A stretch of DNA of 64,000 bases from Bradyrhizobium sp. WBAH42 (GTDB lineage: Bacteria; Pseudomonadota; Alphaproteobacteria; Rhizobiales; Xanthobacteraceae), in the NCBI RefSeq assembly GCF_024585265.1, contig NZ_CP036533.1, forward strand, positions 5,279,001 through 5,343,000, read 5' to 3'. Position 1 is the stretch's first letter. Every line of letters starts with the position of its first letter. Shown here piece after piece: positions 53,240 through 62,953 of the stretch. The notes beneath the pieces are model-generated. The model was given only the letters and a program-made list of their open reading frames with translations, was not told the origin of the DNA and made no database searches. A program made the position numbers and the translations under genes.

Positions 53240-53334
53240 GTCATGCCCCGCGAAGGCGGGGCATCCAGTAACCGCCAGTGGTAGTTACGACAACGATCGT
53301 GAGTACTGGATCGCCCGCCTGCTCGGGCGATGAC
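53240..53334. repeat. Palindromic intergenic repeat, GTCAT...ATGAC type
   Basis: A 95-bp element. It begins GTCATGCCCCGC...GCGGGGCATCCAGTA and ends TACTGGATCGCCCGCC...CGGGCGATGAC, so two arm hairpins are joined by a CCAGTA/TACTGG inverted repeat. It shares its terminal bases with the elements at 3477 and 43900. Confidence 0.88.
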
Positions 53335-53344
53335 AGGACCGCGC

Positions 53345-53809
53345 TTACTCCTTGTCCGCGGCCATCCGCGCCTTGACGATCTTGTCGGGATTCTGCACCG
53401 GCTCGCCGCGCTTGATCTTGTCGACGTTCTCCATGCCCTCGGTGACCTTGCCCCACACCGTGTACTGGTTGTCGAGGAAGCGGGCGTCGTCGAAGCAGAT
53501 GAAGAACTGGCTGTCGCCGGAATCGGGATTGGCGGCGCGGGCCATCGAGGCGGTGCCGCGCACATGCGGCTCCTTGTTGAACTCGGCCTTCAGCTTCTTG
53601 CCCGAGCCGCCGGTGCCGGTGCCGTGCGGGCAGCCGGTCTGCGCCATGAAGCCCTCGATCACGCGGTGGAACACGATGCCGTCGTAAAAACCCTCGCGGA
53701 CCAGCTCCTTGATGCGCGCGACGTGGCCCGGCGCGAGGTCGGGCCGCATCTCGATGGTGACGGGGCCCTGCGTGGTCTCGAGGATCAGGGTGTTTTCGGT
53801 GACGCTCAT
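53345..53809 (-). CDS. ppiB: Cyclophilin-type peptidyl-prolyl isomerase, cytoplasmic
   Basis: A 154-residue cyclophilin: LAPGHVARIKELVREGFYDG, then IVFHRVIEGFMAQTGCPHGT with the catalytic Arg (FHRV) and SMARAANPDSGDSQFFICFD with the Q-x-F. No signal peptide. It catalyses cis-trans isomerisation of Xaa-Pro bonds. Its start overlaps the stop of the upstream secreted protein gene by 4 bp. A second, exported cyclophilin lies at 54240-54803. Start at 53809 (MSVTENTLILETTQG). Confidence 0.93.
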   Translation of the reverse strand: MSVTENTLILETTQGPVTIEMRPDLAPGHVARIKELVREGFYDGIVFHRVIEGFMAQTGCPHGTGTGGSGKKLKAEFNKEPHVRGTASMARAANPDSGDSQFFICFDDARFLDNQYTVWGKVTEGMENVDKIKRGEPVQNPDKIVKARMAADKE

Positions 53810-54231
53810 GCTCGTCTCTCTTGCGTTGGGGGTGAAGTCTTGTCGGGTGACGTTTTGCGGCTGCGGAACTGGATCGCGAATGGTCGTCCCGCGGCGGCGC
53901 CGGCCATTGCATCGGTAAATGGCACCGGCGTGCAGCGTTGCAACGCCTCCATCACCGCGATCCGGTATTGCAGCCGGTCATTGTCGGGGGCCTCCGCGGA
54001 TTCATAGGTAATCCTCGGATGGCCCAGAATGTTTCCGGCCCGGTTAAAGCTCACGACGACGGTGATGTCGAGGGGGCGCGCCCTGGCCGGCGACGGCGGT
54101 CTCCAGCAGGTGCGCAGGTGCCGGAAGATGTCCTGGATCGTGTCGACCTGAGCGGCCTCCACGGCGGCACGGGAGGTGCCGAGCAGCAGCATCGCGGCAA
54201 TCAGCAGGAGCTTTCCGCCGCGGCGCGCCAT
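53806..54231 (-). CDS. Small exported protein between two cyclophilins
   Basis: A 141-residue protein with a signal peptide (LLLIAAMLLLGTSRAAVEAA) and a domain with TWRPPSPARA-like start (TCWRPPSPARARPLDITVVV), then IAVMEALQRCTPVPFTDAMA and GRPFAIQFRSRK. This spacing resembles the C-terminal domain of TolA/TonB-type proteins (strand, helix with two Cys, strand). It overlaps ppiB by 4 bp and follows the exported cyclophilin by 8 bp, so the three genes are probably one operon. Confidence 0.72.
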   Translation of the reverse strand: MARRGGKLLLIAAMLLLGTSRAAVEAAQVDTIQDIFRHLRTCWRPPSPARARPLDITVVVSFNRAGNILGHPRITYESAEAPDNDRLQYRIAVMEALQRCTPVPFTDAMAGAAAGRPFAIQFRSRKTSPDKTSPPTQERRA

Positions 54232-54239
54232 GGCCGCGC

Positions 54240-54803
54240 CTATTTGATGTCGGAGGCGACCTGCACCTTCACCATCTTGTCGGGATCGGTGACGGAGCCG
54301 CCGGGCGAGCCGGGGGGCGCCTTCTTCAGCTTGTCGACGACGTCCATGCCCTGCACGACCTCGCCGATCACGGTGTACTGGCCGTCGAGGCTGCCGCCGT
54401 CGGCGAACATGATGAAGAACTGCGAGTTGGCGCTGTCGACGCTGTCGCCGCGCCGGGCCATGCCGACGATGCCGCGGGCAAAATGCACCTTGGAGAATTC
54501 CTGCTTCAGGTTCGCATATTTCGAGCCGCCGGTGCCGTTGCCGTTCTGGCCATCGCCCGTCTGCGCCATGAAGCCATCCATGACGCGGTGGAACGGCACG
54601 TTGTTGTAGAAGCCTTCGCGCGCGAGCTGCTTGATGCGCTCGGCATGCTGGGGCGCGATGTCGGTCCTGAGCTTGATGACGATGCGGCCCTTGGTGCTGT
54701 CGATGACGATGGCGTTGGCCTTGTCGAGATTTGCCGGCAATTGCTGTGCCGCCGCCGGCACCGCGAACAGAAGCGCGGCAAGAACTGCGAGAATTCGGAT
54801 CAT
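54240..54803 (-). CDS. Cyclophilin-type peptidyl-prolyl isomerase, exported
   Basis: A 187-residue protein with a signal peptide (MIRILAVLAALLFAVPAAAQ) and a cyclophilin domain with FYNNVPFHRVMDGFMAQTGD (catalytic Arg in FHRV) and VGMARRGDSVDSANSQFFIM (Q-x-F). Acts in the periplasm. Related to the cytoplasmic form 430 bp downstream, and probably a duplicate of it. Together with the secreted protein between them it forms a run of three genes on the same strand, 33 bp after coaD. Confidence 0.92.
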   Translation of the reverse strand: MIRILAVLAALLFAVPAAAQQLPANLDKANAIVIDSTKGRIVIKLRTDIAPQHAERIKQLAREGFYNNVPFHRVMDGFMAQTGDGQNGNGTGGSKYANLKQEFSKVHFARGIVGMARRGDSVDSANSQFFIMFADGGSLDGQYTVIGEVVQGMDVVDKLKKAPPGSPGGSVTDPDKMVKVQVASDIK

Positions 54804-54836
54804 GACAACTCCGGATCAGAAAGAGGAAGCGCGCCG

Positions 54837-55334
54837 TTATCCGGCGAATTTGGCCTTGAGCTGTGCCGCGACCTGCGGCGGGACGAAGGCCGAGACGTCC
54901 CCGCCCATGCCGGCGATCTGGCGCACCAACGTGGCGGTGATCGGGCGGACCATGGGAGAGGCCGGCAGGAAGACCGTATGCACCTCGGGCGCCATGGCCT
55001 CGTTCATGCCGGCGAGCTGCATTTCGTAGTCGAGGTCGCTGCCATCGCGCAGGCCTCGGATCATGATGGTTGCGCCGTGCTTGCGCGCCGCGGTGACCGA
55101 CAGATCGTCAAACGTCGTCGCCTCGAGCACGCAGCCGGCCTGGGCCGCGATCGGGCCGCAGACGTCCTCGAGCATCTTCAACCGCTCCTCGGTCGAGAAC
55201 AGCGGCTTCTTGCCGGGGTGGACCCCGATTGCGACCACAAGCCTGTCGCACAAGGAAACGCTGTGCCGGACCACGTCCAGATGGCCGTTGGTGATGGGGT
55301 CGAAGGAACCTGGGTAGAAGGCAATGCGAGGCAT
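54837..55334 (-). CDS. coaD: Phosphopantetheine adenylyltransferase
   Basis: Makes dephospho-CoA from 4'-phosphopantetheine and ATP. The 165-residue length is normal. [15 protein letters not shown] holds the nucleotidyltransferase HxGH-type motif (here TNGH) and [20 protein letters not shown] corresponds to the ISSTxxR loop (R at the end). The start at 55334 ([11 protein letters not shown]) is the usual one. It is first in the coaD-cyclophilin run. Confidence 0.95.
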   Translation of the reverse strand: MPRIAFYPGSFDPITNGHLDVVRHSVSLCDRLVVAIGVHPGKKPLFSTEERLKMLEDVCGPIAAQAGCVLEATTFDDLSVTAARKHGATIMIRGLRDGSDLDYEMQLAGMNEAMAPEVHTVFLPASPMVRPITATLVRQIAGMGGDVSAFVPPQVAAQLKAKFAG

Positions 55335-55602
55335 GGCCCCGTCCTACCGCGCCCCGCCCGGGCCGGCAAGCCGGGCGGGTTCCTTGTCCGTTTCCGGTCC
55401 AGTCACATGTAGATGTCTCCCCAGACGTCGGCAACGGCCGGTTTGTTTCGTCCTGCGGGTAGCCACGAAACAAAACGGACCGCGAACGAAACCATTTCCG
55501 GCGCCCGCGAAGACGTCCGGAAACTGGCCATGGTTACTAATCCGGCCAACGAACGACGGGTCGCATGCTGGGCGCAGGCGGCCGCATCACAGGGGACTGT
55601 CA

Positions 55603-55860
55603 ATGATCAAGGCTCTTTCAGCGATCGCTCTGTCTGCGTGTGTTGCCGCGGCCCTCACCCTCCTGCCCGGCTTTGCCCCGACGGTCGAAGCCAGCGTGCC
55701 GCAGCCGCTGGCCAAGAGCGACCGGCTCGATATCCGCACCGTCGGCCGTGACTGCTCGCAGCAGGCCTGGCCGAATTTCGAGGCGTCCTGCCTGCGCCGC
55801 GCCGGCAGCAAGGCCAATGTCCGGGAGGCGCGCCTCGTGACCGCCGACCGCACGCCGTAG
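55603..55860 (+). CDS. Small secreted protein (85 aa)
   Basis: A signal peptide (MIKALSAIALSACVAAALTLLPGFAPTVEA region) precedes a mature part with two Cys: DIRTVGRDCSQQAWPNFEAS then CLRRAGSKANVREARLVTAD. AGGGGA lies at good spacing. Similar small exported proteins with CSQQxWPNF are common in Bradyrhizobium; function is unknown. Divergent from coaD. Confidence 0.78.
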   Translation: MIKALSAIALSACVAAALTLLPGFAPTVEASVPQPLAKSDRLDIRTVGRDCSQQAWPNFEASCLRRAGSKANVREARLVTADRTP

Positions 55861-56010
55861 TCGGATCTGTCAGTTTCGCGTCAGGAAGGTCCCTCAAGAT
55901 AAACCCCAAGATAAATCCCATGGCTATTTGCGACGTCTCGTCGCAGACTGCGTCATGCTCGCGCCCGTCGGAATGGCCCGCCGGGCGCGATTCCATTGGG
56001 GGATTTGCCG

Positions 56011-57921
56011 TTGTCCAGCACACCTGCAGTTGCCTCCGGCCACCACCCTGATGCACTGCCGGTTGCCATGACCATGGGCGCCCTCGGCGTGGTCTACGGC
56101 GATATCGGCACCAGTCCCCTCTACGCCCTGAAGGAAGCCGCCAAGGCGGCTGCCCATGGCGGTACACTCACGCACGACGCTGTCCTGGGGGTTGCCTCGC
56201 TGATCCTGTGGGCGCTGCTCCTGATCATCTCGCTGAAATATGCGCTGCTGATCCTGCGCGCGGACAACCGCGGCGAAGGCGGCATCGTCGCCCTCCTGGC
56301 TCTGCTCCACGCGCGTAACGCGCAAGCCGGCACCTGGCGTGCGCATCTCCTCGTCGTCGGTCTCGTCGGCGCGGCCCTGCTCTATGGCGACGGCGCGATC
56401 ACACCGGCGATCTCCGTGCTCAGCGCCATCGAGGGCCTCAAGGTCGATGCCCCCTCGCTCGCACCGGTGGTCGTGCCCGTCACCGTCGCCATCCTGATCG
56501 GGCTGTTCATGATGCAGAAGCAGGGCACCGGCTTCATCGGCCGCATCTTCGGCCCGGTGATGCTGGCCTGGTTCGTCGTGCTCGCCGCGCTCGGCATCCA
56601 CGGCATCGTCAAGGCGCCGGCGGTGCTGGCCGCGCTCAGCCCGTTTTATGCGTTCAATTTCCTGATCCACCAGGATTTTCACGTCTCCTTCGCCATCCTC
56701 GGCGCCGCCTTTCTCGCGGTGACCGGGGGCGAGGCCATGTATGCCGACATGGGCCATTTCGGCCGCTTGCCGATCCGGCTCGCCTGGTTCGCGATCTGCC
56801 TGCCCGCGCTGGTGCTGAACTATTTCGGCCAGGCCGCGCTCTTGATCACCGATCCCACCATGATCGAGAATCCGTTCTTCCAGCTTTGCCCGGACGCCCT
56901 GCACTATCCGCTGGTCGCCTTCTCGGCGGTCGCGACCGTGATCGCCTCGCAGGCGATCATCTCCGGCGTGTTCTCGCTGACCCAGCAGTCGATCCAGCTC
57001 GGCTTCCTGCCGCGCATGCAGATCCGCCACACCACCAGCGACGCGATCGGCCAGATCTACGTGCCGCTGGTGAACTGGCTGCTCGCTGCGGCAACCCTCG
57101 GGGCGGTGCTGAGCTTCGGCACCTCGGACGCGCTCGCCGGCGCCTATGGCATCGCCGTGTCGCTGCTGATGGCCATCACGACGCTGCTCGCCGCGCTGGT
57201 GGCGATCCAGTGGGGTTATTCGCCCTGGCTGGTGGCCGGCGTGAACGGGGCATTCTTCGTCATCGACCTGATCTTCTTCTCGGCCAATTCGATCAAGCTG
57301 TTCGAGGGCGGCTGGTTTCCATTGCTGCTCGCCGGCCTCGTCGCCTTCCTGATGCTGACCTGGCGCGCCGGCGTGAGGCTGGTCGAAGCCGCGCGCGGCC
57401 AGCTGCGCCAGCCCGAGGAGGATCTGATCGAGACCGCGGTCAACAGGTGCCATGCGAGGCTGCCCGGGACCGCCGTGTTCCTAGCCTCGGCGCCGCGCGG
57501 CGTGCCGCTCGCGCTCACCCAGTTCGTCAAGCACAACCGCGTGCTGCACGAGCGCGTGCTGCTGGTCACCGTCCTGATCGAGGAATCCCCGCACATTCCC
57601 GACGACGAACGCGCCGAGGTGATCGAGATCATTCCCGGCATCACCCGCGCAATCCTGCATTACGGCTTCATGCAGAACCCGACGATCTACGATGGACTGA
57701 AGCTCGTTTGCCAGCAGGGCAAGCTGCCCGGCATCGACCTCTCCGAGATCACCTATTACGTCGGCCGCGAAACCATCATCCCGCGCGAGGACGTCCCGGG
57801 CATGTGGGTCTGGCGCGAAGGCGTGTTCGCCTTCCTGCAGCGCAACGCCGAACGCTCGGCCGCGTTCTTCGGCGTGCCGACCAAGCAGGTGGTGGAGTTC
57901 GGGACGGAGCTGGAGATTTAG
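56011..57921 (+). CDS. kup: Potassium uptake protein Kup
   Basis: A 636-residue K+/H+ symporter: GALGVVYGDIGTSPLYALKE is the family signature, followed by about 12 membrane helices (LLYGDGAITPAISVLSAIEG, GGEAMYADMGHFG) and a cytoplasmic C-terminal part. The start is uncertain: TTG 56011 follows GGGGGA at good spacing and gives MSSTPAVASGHH; TTG 55996 and ATG 56068 are alternatives. Short direct repeats (AAGATAAA twice) precede it near 55896-55915. Works in high-affinity or low-pH K+ uptake. Confidence 0.93.
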   Translation: MSSTPAVASGHHPDALPVAMTMGALGVVYGDIGTSPLYALKEAAKAAAHGGTLTHDAVLGVASLILWALLLIISLKYALLILRADNRGEGGIVALLALLHARNAQAGTWRAHLLVVGLVGAALLYGDGAITPAISVLSAIEGLKVDAPSLAPVVVPVTVAILIGLFMMQKQGTGFIGRIFGPVMLAWFVVLAALGIHGIVKAPAVLAALSPFYAFNFLIHQDFHVSFAILGAAFLAVTGGEAMYADMGHFGRLPIRLAWFAICLPALVLNYFGQAALLITDPTMIENPFFQLCPDALHYPLVAFSAVATVIASQAIISGVFSLTQQSIQLGFLPRMQIRHTTSDAIGQIYVPLVNWLLAAATLGAVLSFGTSDALAGAYGIAVSLLMAITTLLAALVAIQWGYSPWLVAGVNGAFFVIDLIFFSANSIKLFEGGWFPLLLAGLVAFLMLTWRAGVRLVEAARGQLRQPEEDLIETAVNRCHARLPGTAVFLASAPRGVPLALTQFVKHNRVLHERVLLVTVLIEESPHIPDDERAEVIEIIPGITRAILHYGFMQNPTIYDGLKLVCQQGKLPGIDLSEITYYVGRETIIPREDVPGMWVWREGVFAFLQRNAERSAAFFGVPTKQVVEFGTELEI

Positions 57922-57955
57922 GGAAGCTCGCCAGGCTGCATGAGACAGGTGCGAA

Positions 57956-58915
57956 ATGTTCAACGAGCCGCCTCTGCAGCTGAAGCCTCGGCTGACGATC
58001 TCGGTCGATCAGGTGCAGTCAATCGTCCGTCGGATGTCTCCGCACGCGTCGGTGCTGGACGTCACCGAACTGCATGGCGGCGAGATCGGTACTGTCCTTG
58101 AGGTCGCGCTGGCGGATTCGCCAGCCTGCATCCTCAAGGCCTACCCTGCATCGCTGCAGTGGAAGATGGCAAAGGAAGTCTACGTTCTTGGGCTTCTCCG
58201 TGACCTTGACATAACCGTTCCCAGCGTACTGTTCGCCGACAACACGCGATCGGTGATCGACCTCAACTACGTCCTGATGACCAAGCTTGACGGCACGGTG
58301 CTCGGCCGGCGAGAGGCGGTGCTGACAGACGCACAGCTGTTCGAAATCTACGCCGAGATGGGCGCGGCGCTCCGCAGGATCAATGACATTGCCCTCGACA
58401 GTTTTGGCTATATCGGCCCCGACGGGGTGTGGACGGCATATCCGAGCAATCATGCCTACATGTCCGCGCAACTCGAAAGGAAGCTGAAAGTGTTCTGCGT
58501 GCGGGGCGGTGATCCCGCGCTTGCCGAGCGGCTCCGGGATAGCGTTGTGGCTCGCCAGCATCTGTTGAAGGCGGCAGTTGTCCCTCGCCTGTGCCATTAC
58601 GACTTCCACGCCGGAAATATCCTGGTGACGTCGCAGGGCGATCCGCACCTGTCCGGCATCGTCGATTTCGAGAATGCGACGTCCGGTGATCCGCTGATGG
58701 ATATCGCGAAGGCGATCTATTATTTCACAGCGAAGGACGCGCCGAAGCGAGAAGGATTGCTCGCGGGCTATGGCAAGATCGAACGTCCCGACTGGCAGGA
58801 GACGCTTCGTCTCTACCGCATGTACTGCACGCTGGAGCTATGGTGCTGGATGGCACAGATCGGCAAGCACGAGGCGCTTGCCGATCTTACCAAGGAGCTC
58901 GCGAGCGCTGCATAG
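57956..58915 (+). CDS. Aminoglycoside phosphotransferase-fold protein
   Basis: A 319-residue kinase-like protein: ACILKAYPA holds the possible ATP-binding Lys, CHYDFHAGNIL has the catalytic His214/Asp216 loop (HxDxxxxN) and IVDFENATSGDP the Mg-binding Asp237. The substrate is not known; relatives phosphorylate choline, homoserine, fructosamine or antibiotics. The gene lies 34 bp after kup and may be cotranscribed; its 3' end is convergent with gyrA. GC and codon use look a little lower than in kup, so acquisition is possible. Confidence 0.85.
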   Translation: MFNEPPLQLKPRLTISVDQVQSIVRRMSPHASVLDVTELHGGEIGTVLEVALADSPACILKAYPASLQWKMAKEVYVLGLLRDLDITVPSVLFADNTRSVIDLNYVLMTKLDGTVLGRREAVLTDAQLFEIYAEMGAALRRINDIALDSFGYIGPDGVWTAYPSNHAYMSAQLERKLKVFCVRGGDPALAERLRDSVVARQHLLKAAVVPRLCHYDFHAGNILVTSQGDPHLSGIVDFENATSGDPLMDIAKAIYYFTAKDAPKREGLLAGYGKIERPDWQETLRLYRMYCTLELWCWMAQIGKHEALADLTKELASAA

Positions 58916-58924
58916 AACAGGGCG

Positions 58925-61663
58925 TCACGCCCCATTGCCGTTCTCGCCGTTGCCGCTCTCGGCCTCTTCCGTGATGTGCTCGACCGAGACGACGTGCTCG
59001 TCCTCGGCGGTGTCGAACACGATCACGCCTTGCGTGGAGCGGCCGGCGATGCGGATGCCTTCGACCGGACAGCGGATCAGCTGGCCCTTGTCGGTGACCA
59101 GCATGATTTGATCCGCCTCCTCCACCGGGAACGAGGCGACGAGATTGCCGTTGCGGTTGTTGACGCTCATGGCGACGATGCCTTTGCCGCCGCGGCCGGT
59201 GGTGCGGTACTCGTAGGACGAGGTCCGCTTGCCGTAGCCGTTGACGGAGACGGTCAGCACGACCTGCTCCTGCGCCGACATCTCGACATAGCGTTCCTGC
59301 GGGAGCTGGAAGCTGCCCGAGGTCTCCTCGGCCTCGGCATCGGCCGGCGCCTCGTCCGCGGCGGCTTCGCCCGCGACCGCGCGGCGCATCTTCAAATAGG
59401 CCGAGCGCTCGTCCGAGGTGGTGTCGACGTGGCGCAGGATCGCCAGCGAAATCACCTTGTCGCCTTCGCCGAGCGCGATGCCGCGCACGCCCATCGAGGT
59501 GCGCCCAGTGAACACGCGCACGTCGGTTACGGGGAAGCGGATGCACTGGCCGCCGGCAGCGGTCAGCAGCACGTCGTCGCGCTCGGTGCAGATCTGCACG
59601 TCGACGATCGCTTCGTTGTCGTCGAGCTTCATCGCGATGATGCCGGAGCGGCGCACGTCGACGAAGTCGGACAGCTTGTTGCGCCGGACGTTGCCGCCCG
59701 TGGTCGCGAACATCACGTCGAGCTGGCCCCAGGTCGATTCATCCTCGGGCAGCGGCATGATGGTGGTGATGCGCTCGCCCTGCTCCAGCGGCAGGATGTT
59801 GATCATGGCCTTGCCGCGCGCGTTCGGCGCGGCCATCGGCAGCCGCCAGACCTTTTCCTTGTAGACCTGGCCGCGCGAGGAGAAGAACAGCACCGGAGTA
59901 TGCGTCGACGCGACAAAGAGCCGGCTGACGAAGTCCTCGTCGCGGGTCTGCATGCCGGAGCGGCCCTTGCCGCCGCGGCGCTGGGCGCGATAGGCCGACA
60001 GCGGCACGCGCTTGACGTAGCCGGCATGCGAGACGGTGACGACCATGTCCTCGCGCTGGATCAGGTCCTCGTCCTCGACCTCGCCCTCCTGCTCCATGAT
60101 CACGGTGCGGCGCGGCGTTGCGAACTCCGCCTTCACCTCGGCAAGCTCGGTCTTGATGATGTCGAGGATGCGCGCGCGCGAGCGCAGGATGTCGAGATAA
60201 TCGCTGATCTCGCCGGCGAGCTTGGACAGCTCCTCGCCGATCTCGTCGCGGCCGAGCGCCGTGAGGCGCGCCAGGCGCAGCTCGAGGATCGCCCTCGCCT
60301 GCTCCAGCGAGAGGCGGATCGTCCCGTCTTCGTTGATGCGGTGACGGGGATCGTCGATCAGCGTGATGATGTCCTCGACGTCGCGCGCGGCCCAGTCGCG
60401 CGTCATCAGGGTCTCGCGCGCCGCAGCCGGCGTCGGCGAGTGCCGGATCACCTTGATGATCTCGTCGATGTTGGCGACGGCGATGGCCAGGCCGACCTGC
60501 TCGTGCGCGCGCTCGCGCGCCTTGCGCAGCTTGTATTTGGTCCGGCGCGTGACCACCTGCTCGCGGAAGCCGACGAAGATCGTCAGCATGTCCTTCAGGT
60601 TCATGGTCTGCGGACGGCCGCTATCGAGCGCGACGGCGTTGACGCCGAAGCTCGTCTGCAGCGGCGTGAACTTGTAGAGCTGGTTCAGCACCACATCGGG
60701 AACCGCATCGCGCTTGAGCTCGACGACGACGCGGTAGCCGTCGCGGTCGGACTCGTCGCGCAGGTCGGAGATGCCCTCGATCTTCTTTTCCTTGTAGAGC
60801 TCGGCGATGCGCTCGACCATCGTCGCCTTGTTCACCTGATACGGGATCTCGGTGATGACGATCGCCTCGCGCTCTTTCCGGATCGTCTCGAAGGTGACCT
60901 TGCCGCGCATCACGATGGAGCCGCGGCCGAGATGATAGGCGCTGCGGATGCCCTGGCGGCCGAGGATGATGCCGCCGGTCGGGAAATCCGGGCCCGGGAT
61001 GATGGCATTGAGCTCGTCGATCGTCAGAGCCGGATTGTCGATCAGCGCGACGCAGGCATCGATCACCTCGCCGAGATTGTGCGGCGGGATGTTGGTGGCC
61101 ATGCCGACCGCGATGCCGCCGGCGCCGTTGACCAGCAGGTTCGGGAACCGCGCCGGCAGAACCACCGGCTCCTTTTCGGAGCCGTCGTAATTGTCCTGGA
61201 AGTCGACCGTGTCGTCGTCGATGTCCTCGAGCAGCTTCAGCGCGATCTTGGTCAGGCGGGACTCGGTGTAGCGCATGGCCGCCGGCGGATCGCCGTCGAC
61301 CGAGCCGAAATTGCCCTGGCCGTCGATCAAGGGCGCGCGCATCGAGAAGTCCTGCGCCATGCGCACCAAGGCGTCGTAGATCGCCTGGTCGCCATGGGGG
61401 TGGTACTTACCCATGACCTCGCCGACGGCACCGGCGGACTTCTTGTGCTTCTTGTCCGGGGTGTCGCCGCGATTGTTCATCGCGAACAGGATGCGGCGGT
61501 GCACCGGCTTCAACCCGTCGCGCGCATCGGGCAGCGCACGCGCCACGATCACGCTCATGGCGTAATCGAGGTAGGACTTCTTCATCTCCTCGTAGATGGA
61601 AACGGGGCGAATGTCCGAGGGGTGCGCCGGCTGGTCGCCGGGCTTGTTGTCGTCGTCAGCCAA
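58925..61663 (-). CDS. gyrA: DNA gyrase subunit A
   Basis: ATP-dependent supercoiling of DNA together with GyrB. The 912-residue length is normal. The catalytic Tyr is in [14 protein letters not shown]; the quinolone pocket reads [14 protein letters not shown] (Gln93, Asp97), so the residue equivalent to E. coli Ser83 is Gln. The C-terminal beta-pinwheel includes [18 protein letters not shown] GyrA box (RRGGKG) and an acidic insertion of about 35 residues ([13 protein letters not shown]). The start at 61663 ([17 protein letters not shown]) follows SD-like GGGGGA. Confidence 0.97.
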   Translation of the reverse strand: MADDDNKPGDQPAHPSDIRPVSIYEEMKKSYLDYAMSVIVARALPDARDGLKPVHRRILFAMNNRGDTPDKKHKKSAGAVGEVMGKYHPHGDQAIYDALVRMAQDFSMRAPLIDGQGNFGSVDGDPPAAMRYTESRLTKIALKLLEDIDDDTVDFQDNYDGSEKEPVVLPARFPNLLVNGAGGIAVGMATNIPPHNLGEVIDACVALIDNPALTIDELNAIIPGPDFPTGGIILGRQGIRSAYHLGRGSIVMRGKVTFETIRKEREAIVITEIPYQVNKATMVERIAELYKEKKIEGISDLRDESDRDGYRVVVELKRDAVPDVVLNQLYKFTPLQTSFGVNAVALDSGRPQTMNLKDMLTIFVGFREQVVTRRTKYKLRKARERAHEQVGLAIAVANIDEIIKVIRHSPTPAAARETLMTRDWAARDVEDIITLIDDPRHRINEDGTIRLSLEQARAILELRLARLTALGRDEIGEELSKLAGEISDYLDILRSRARILDIIKTELAEVKAEFATPRRTVIMEQEGEVEDEDLIQREDMVVTVSHAGYVKRVPLSAYRAQRRGGKGRSGMQTRDEDFVSRLFVASTHTPVLFFSSRGQVYKEKVWRLPMAAPNARGKAMINILPLEQGERITTIMPLPEDESTWGQLDVMFATTGGNVRRNKLSDFVDVRRSGIIAMKLDDNEAIVDVQICTERDDVLLTAAGGQCIRFPVTDVRVFTGRTSMGVRGIALGEGDKVISLAILRHVDTTSDERSAYLKMRRAVAGEAAADEAPADAEAEETSGSFQLPQERYVEMSAQEQVVLTVSVNGYGKRTSSYEYRTTGRGGKGIVAMSVNNRNGNLVASFPVEEADQIMLVTDKGQLIRCPVEGIRIAGRSTQGVIVFDTAEDEHVVSVEHITEEAESGNGENGNGA

Positions 61664-62019
61664 GGGGGAATCCGGTGAGGTTTTGTCTGGGAATCATATA
61701 GCGCATCCGGGGTCGGATAACCACCCTGGCAGCCGCTCGGAAAGCGCTTTTTCCGCTTATTTTTCCAATAACTTACGGCCTCAGAGCCGCGCCCTGGACG
61801 GCCACGGAATCGACCCTCCAGAACCACCCGCAACGCCGGCCTGAACACCAGGGAAGCGGCGCCCCGTCAGCCAGCTTTCCGCTGCGCAACGGACCTCACC
61901 CCAAACATGAAGCGGGCCCGGAAAATCCGAGCCTGCCCAGCCAATTAGTAAGGTTTGCTGACCCGATGCGGGAAGCGCGATCGAAATCGCCGCCTCACCG
62001 GGCCGAGCGGTCCGCCCGC
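61664..62019. other. Intergenic stretch between gyrA and ssb
   Basis: About 356 bp with no supportable gene. A region of A/T-rich bases near 61745-61775 with a small hairpin (GGAAA...TTTCC) could hold the gyrA promoter or an ssb terminator, but nothing is clear. Confidence 0.4.
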
Positions 62020-62514
62020 TCAGAACGGGATGTCGTCGTCCATGTCGCTGTTGCGACCGCCGCCAGCGGCAACCGGACGGCGCGGCGCGCTGCTCACGGG
62101 TCCGGAGGAGCCGAAATCGCCGCCCGGCTCGTCGGCGAAGCTGCCGCCTCCGCCGCCGCCACCGCGGCCATCCAGCATCGTCAGCGTCGAGTTGAAGCCC
62201 TGGAGCACGACCTCCGTCGAGTACTTCTCGACGCCGCTCTGGTCGGTCCATTTGCGGGTCTGCAGCGCGCCCTCGATGTAAACCTTCGCGCCCTTCTTCA
62301 GATACTGTTCGACGACCTTGCAAAGCGGCTCAGAGAAGATCACGACGCGATGCCACTCGGTCTTCTCCTTGCGCTCGCCGGTGTTCTTGTCGCGCCAGGT
62401 CTCCGACGTCGCGATGCTCAAATTCGCGATCGGCCGCCCGTCCTGGGTGCGGCGGATTTCGGGATCCTTGCCGAGATTTCCAACTAGAATGACCTTGTTG
62501 ACGCTTCCCGCCAT
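62020..62514 (-). CDS. ssb: Single-stranded DNA-binding protein
   Basis: A 164-residue SSB with an N-terminal OB fold ([40 protein letters not shown]), a Gly/Ser/Arg-rich linker with a run of seven glycines, and the acidic protein-interaction tip DMDDDIPF. Binds single-stranded DNA and recruits repair enzymes such as RecG, also in this window. ATG 62514 follows GGAGAG. A GTTC-N7-GTTC LexA-type box lies 158 bp upstream, so SOS induction is likely. Confidence 0.96.
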   Translation of the reverse strand: MAGSVNKVILVGNLGKDPEIRRTQDGRPIANLSIATSETWRDKNTGERKEKTEWHRVVIFSEPLCKVVEQYLKKGAKVYIEGALQTRKWTDQSGVEKYSTEVVLQGFNSTLTMLDGRGGGGGGGSFADEPGGDFGSSGPVSSAPRRPVAAGGGRNSDMDDDIPF

Positions 62515-62953
62515 CGCCGCTCTCCACTCCGAATGCCACTGAATTTCAAAAGGGGCCAATCCCGCTGCCCGCGTTTCTCTGCGCCCGTCGAGGCGACCCT
62601 ATACGCTTGCGGGCACCGCTCAGCCTGCCACCCCCAGGGTTATCCCCACATATAGCATCGCGCTCAGATTTGTTCCAGATTTGTTCTTTATAGCGGTAGA
62701 GCAAACATTCGGCCGGTCGCCAACGAAAAGAGCAGCGCTCCGATGGAACTTTTTTGGGTTCCCGTGAACGACGAAAACCGCTTAACATTCATCAAGTTGT
62801 TCCACCTCAGTTGAGCCGCGAGTGTGGCATTCCGGAGACGGACTCTGCCCTTTCCTTAGGCTACCTTTGCCTCGGAATTGGTTCATATGGGCGTCGCGCC
62901 TGATCAGCCGCTTCGGGGACTTTCGTGAAGCGGACGTAACTGGGGAGACTGCA
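62515..62953. other. Promoter region between ssb and the outer-membrane protein gene
   Basis: Divergent regulatory region of 439 bp with the SOS box at 62672-62686. A short frame from 62742 (MELFWVPVNDENRLTFI) lacks a good ribosome-binding site and is not called. Confidence 0.5.
62672..62686. promoter_or_regulatory. LexA (SOS) box
   Basis: GTTC at 62672-62675, seven bases, GTTC at 62683-62686: the direct-repeat SOS box of alphaproteobacteria, exact in both half-sites. It precedes ssb, a usual SOS gene. Confidence 0.75.

Noticed and set aside
58976..61678. Plus-strand open frame of about 900 codons opposite gyrA
   Set aside because: Antisense shadow of gyrA; composition is Arg/Asp/Leu/Val-rich and no domain is visible.
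62742..62813. Short frame MELFWVPVNDENRLTFI near the ssb promoter
   Set aside because: No ribosome-binding site and only 23 codons; too weak to call.
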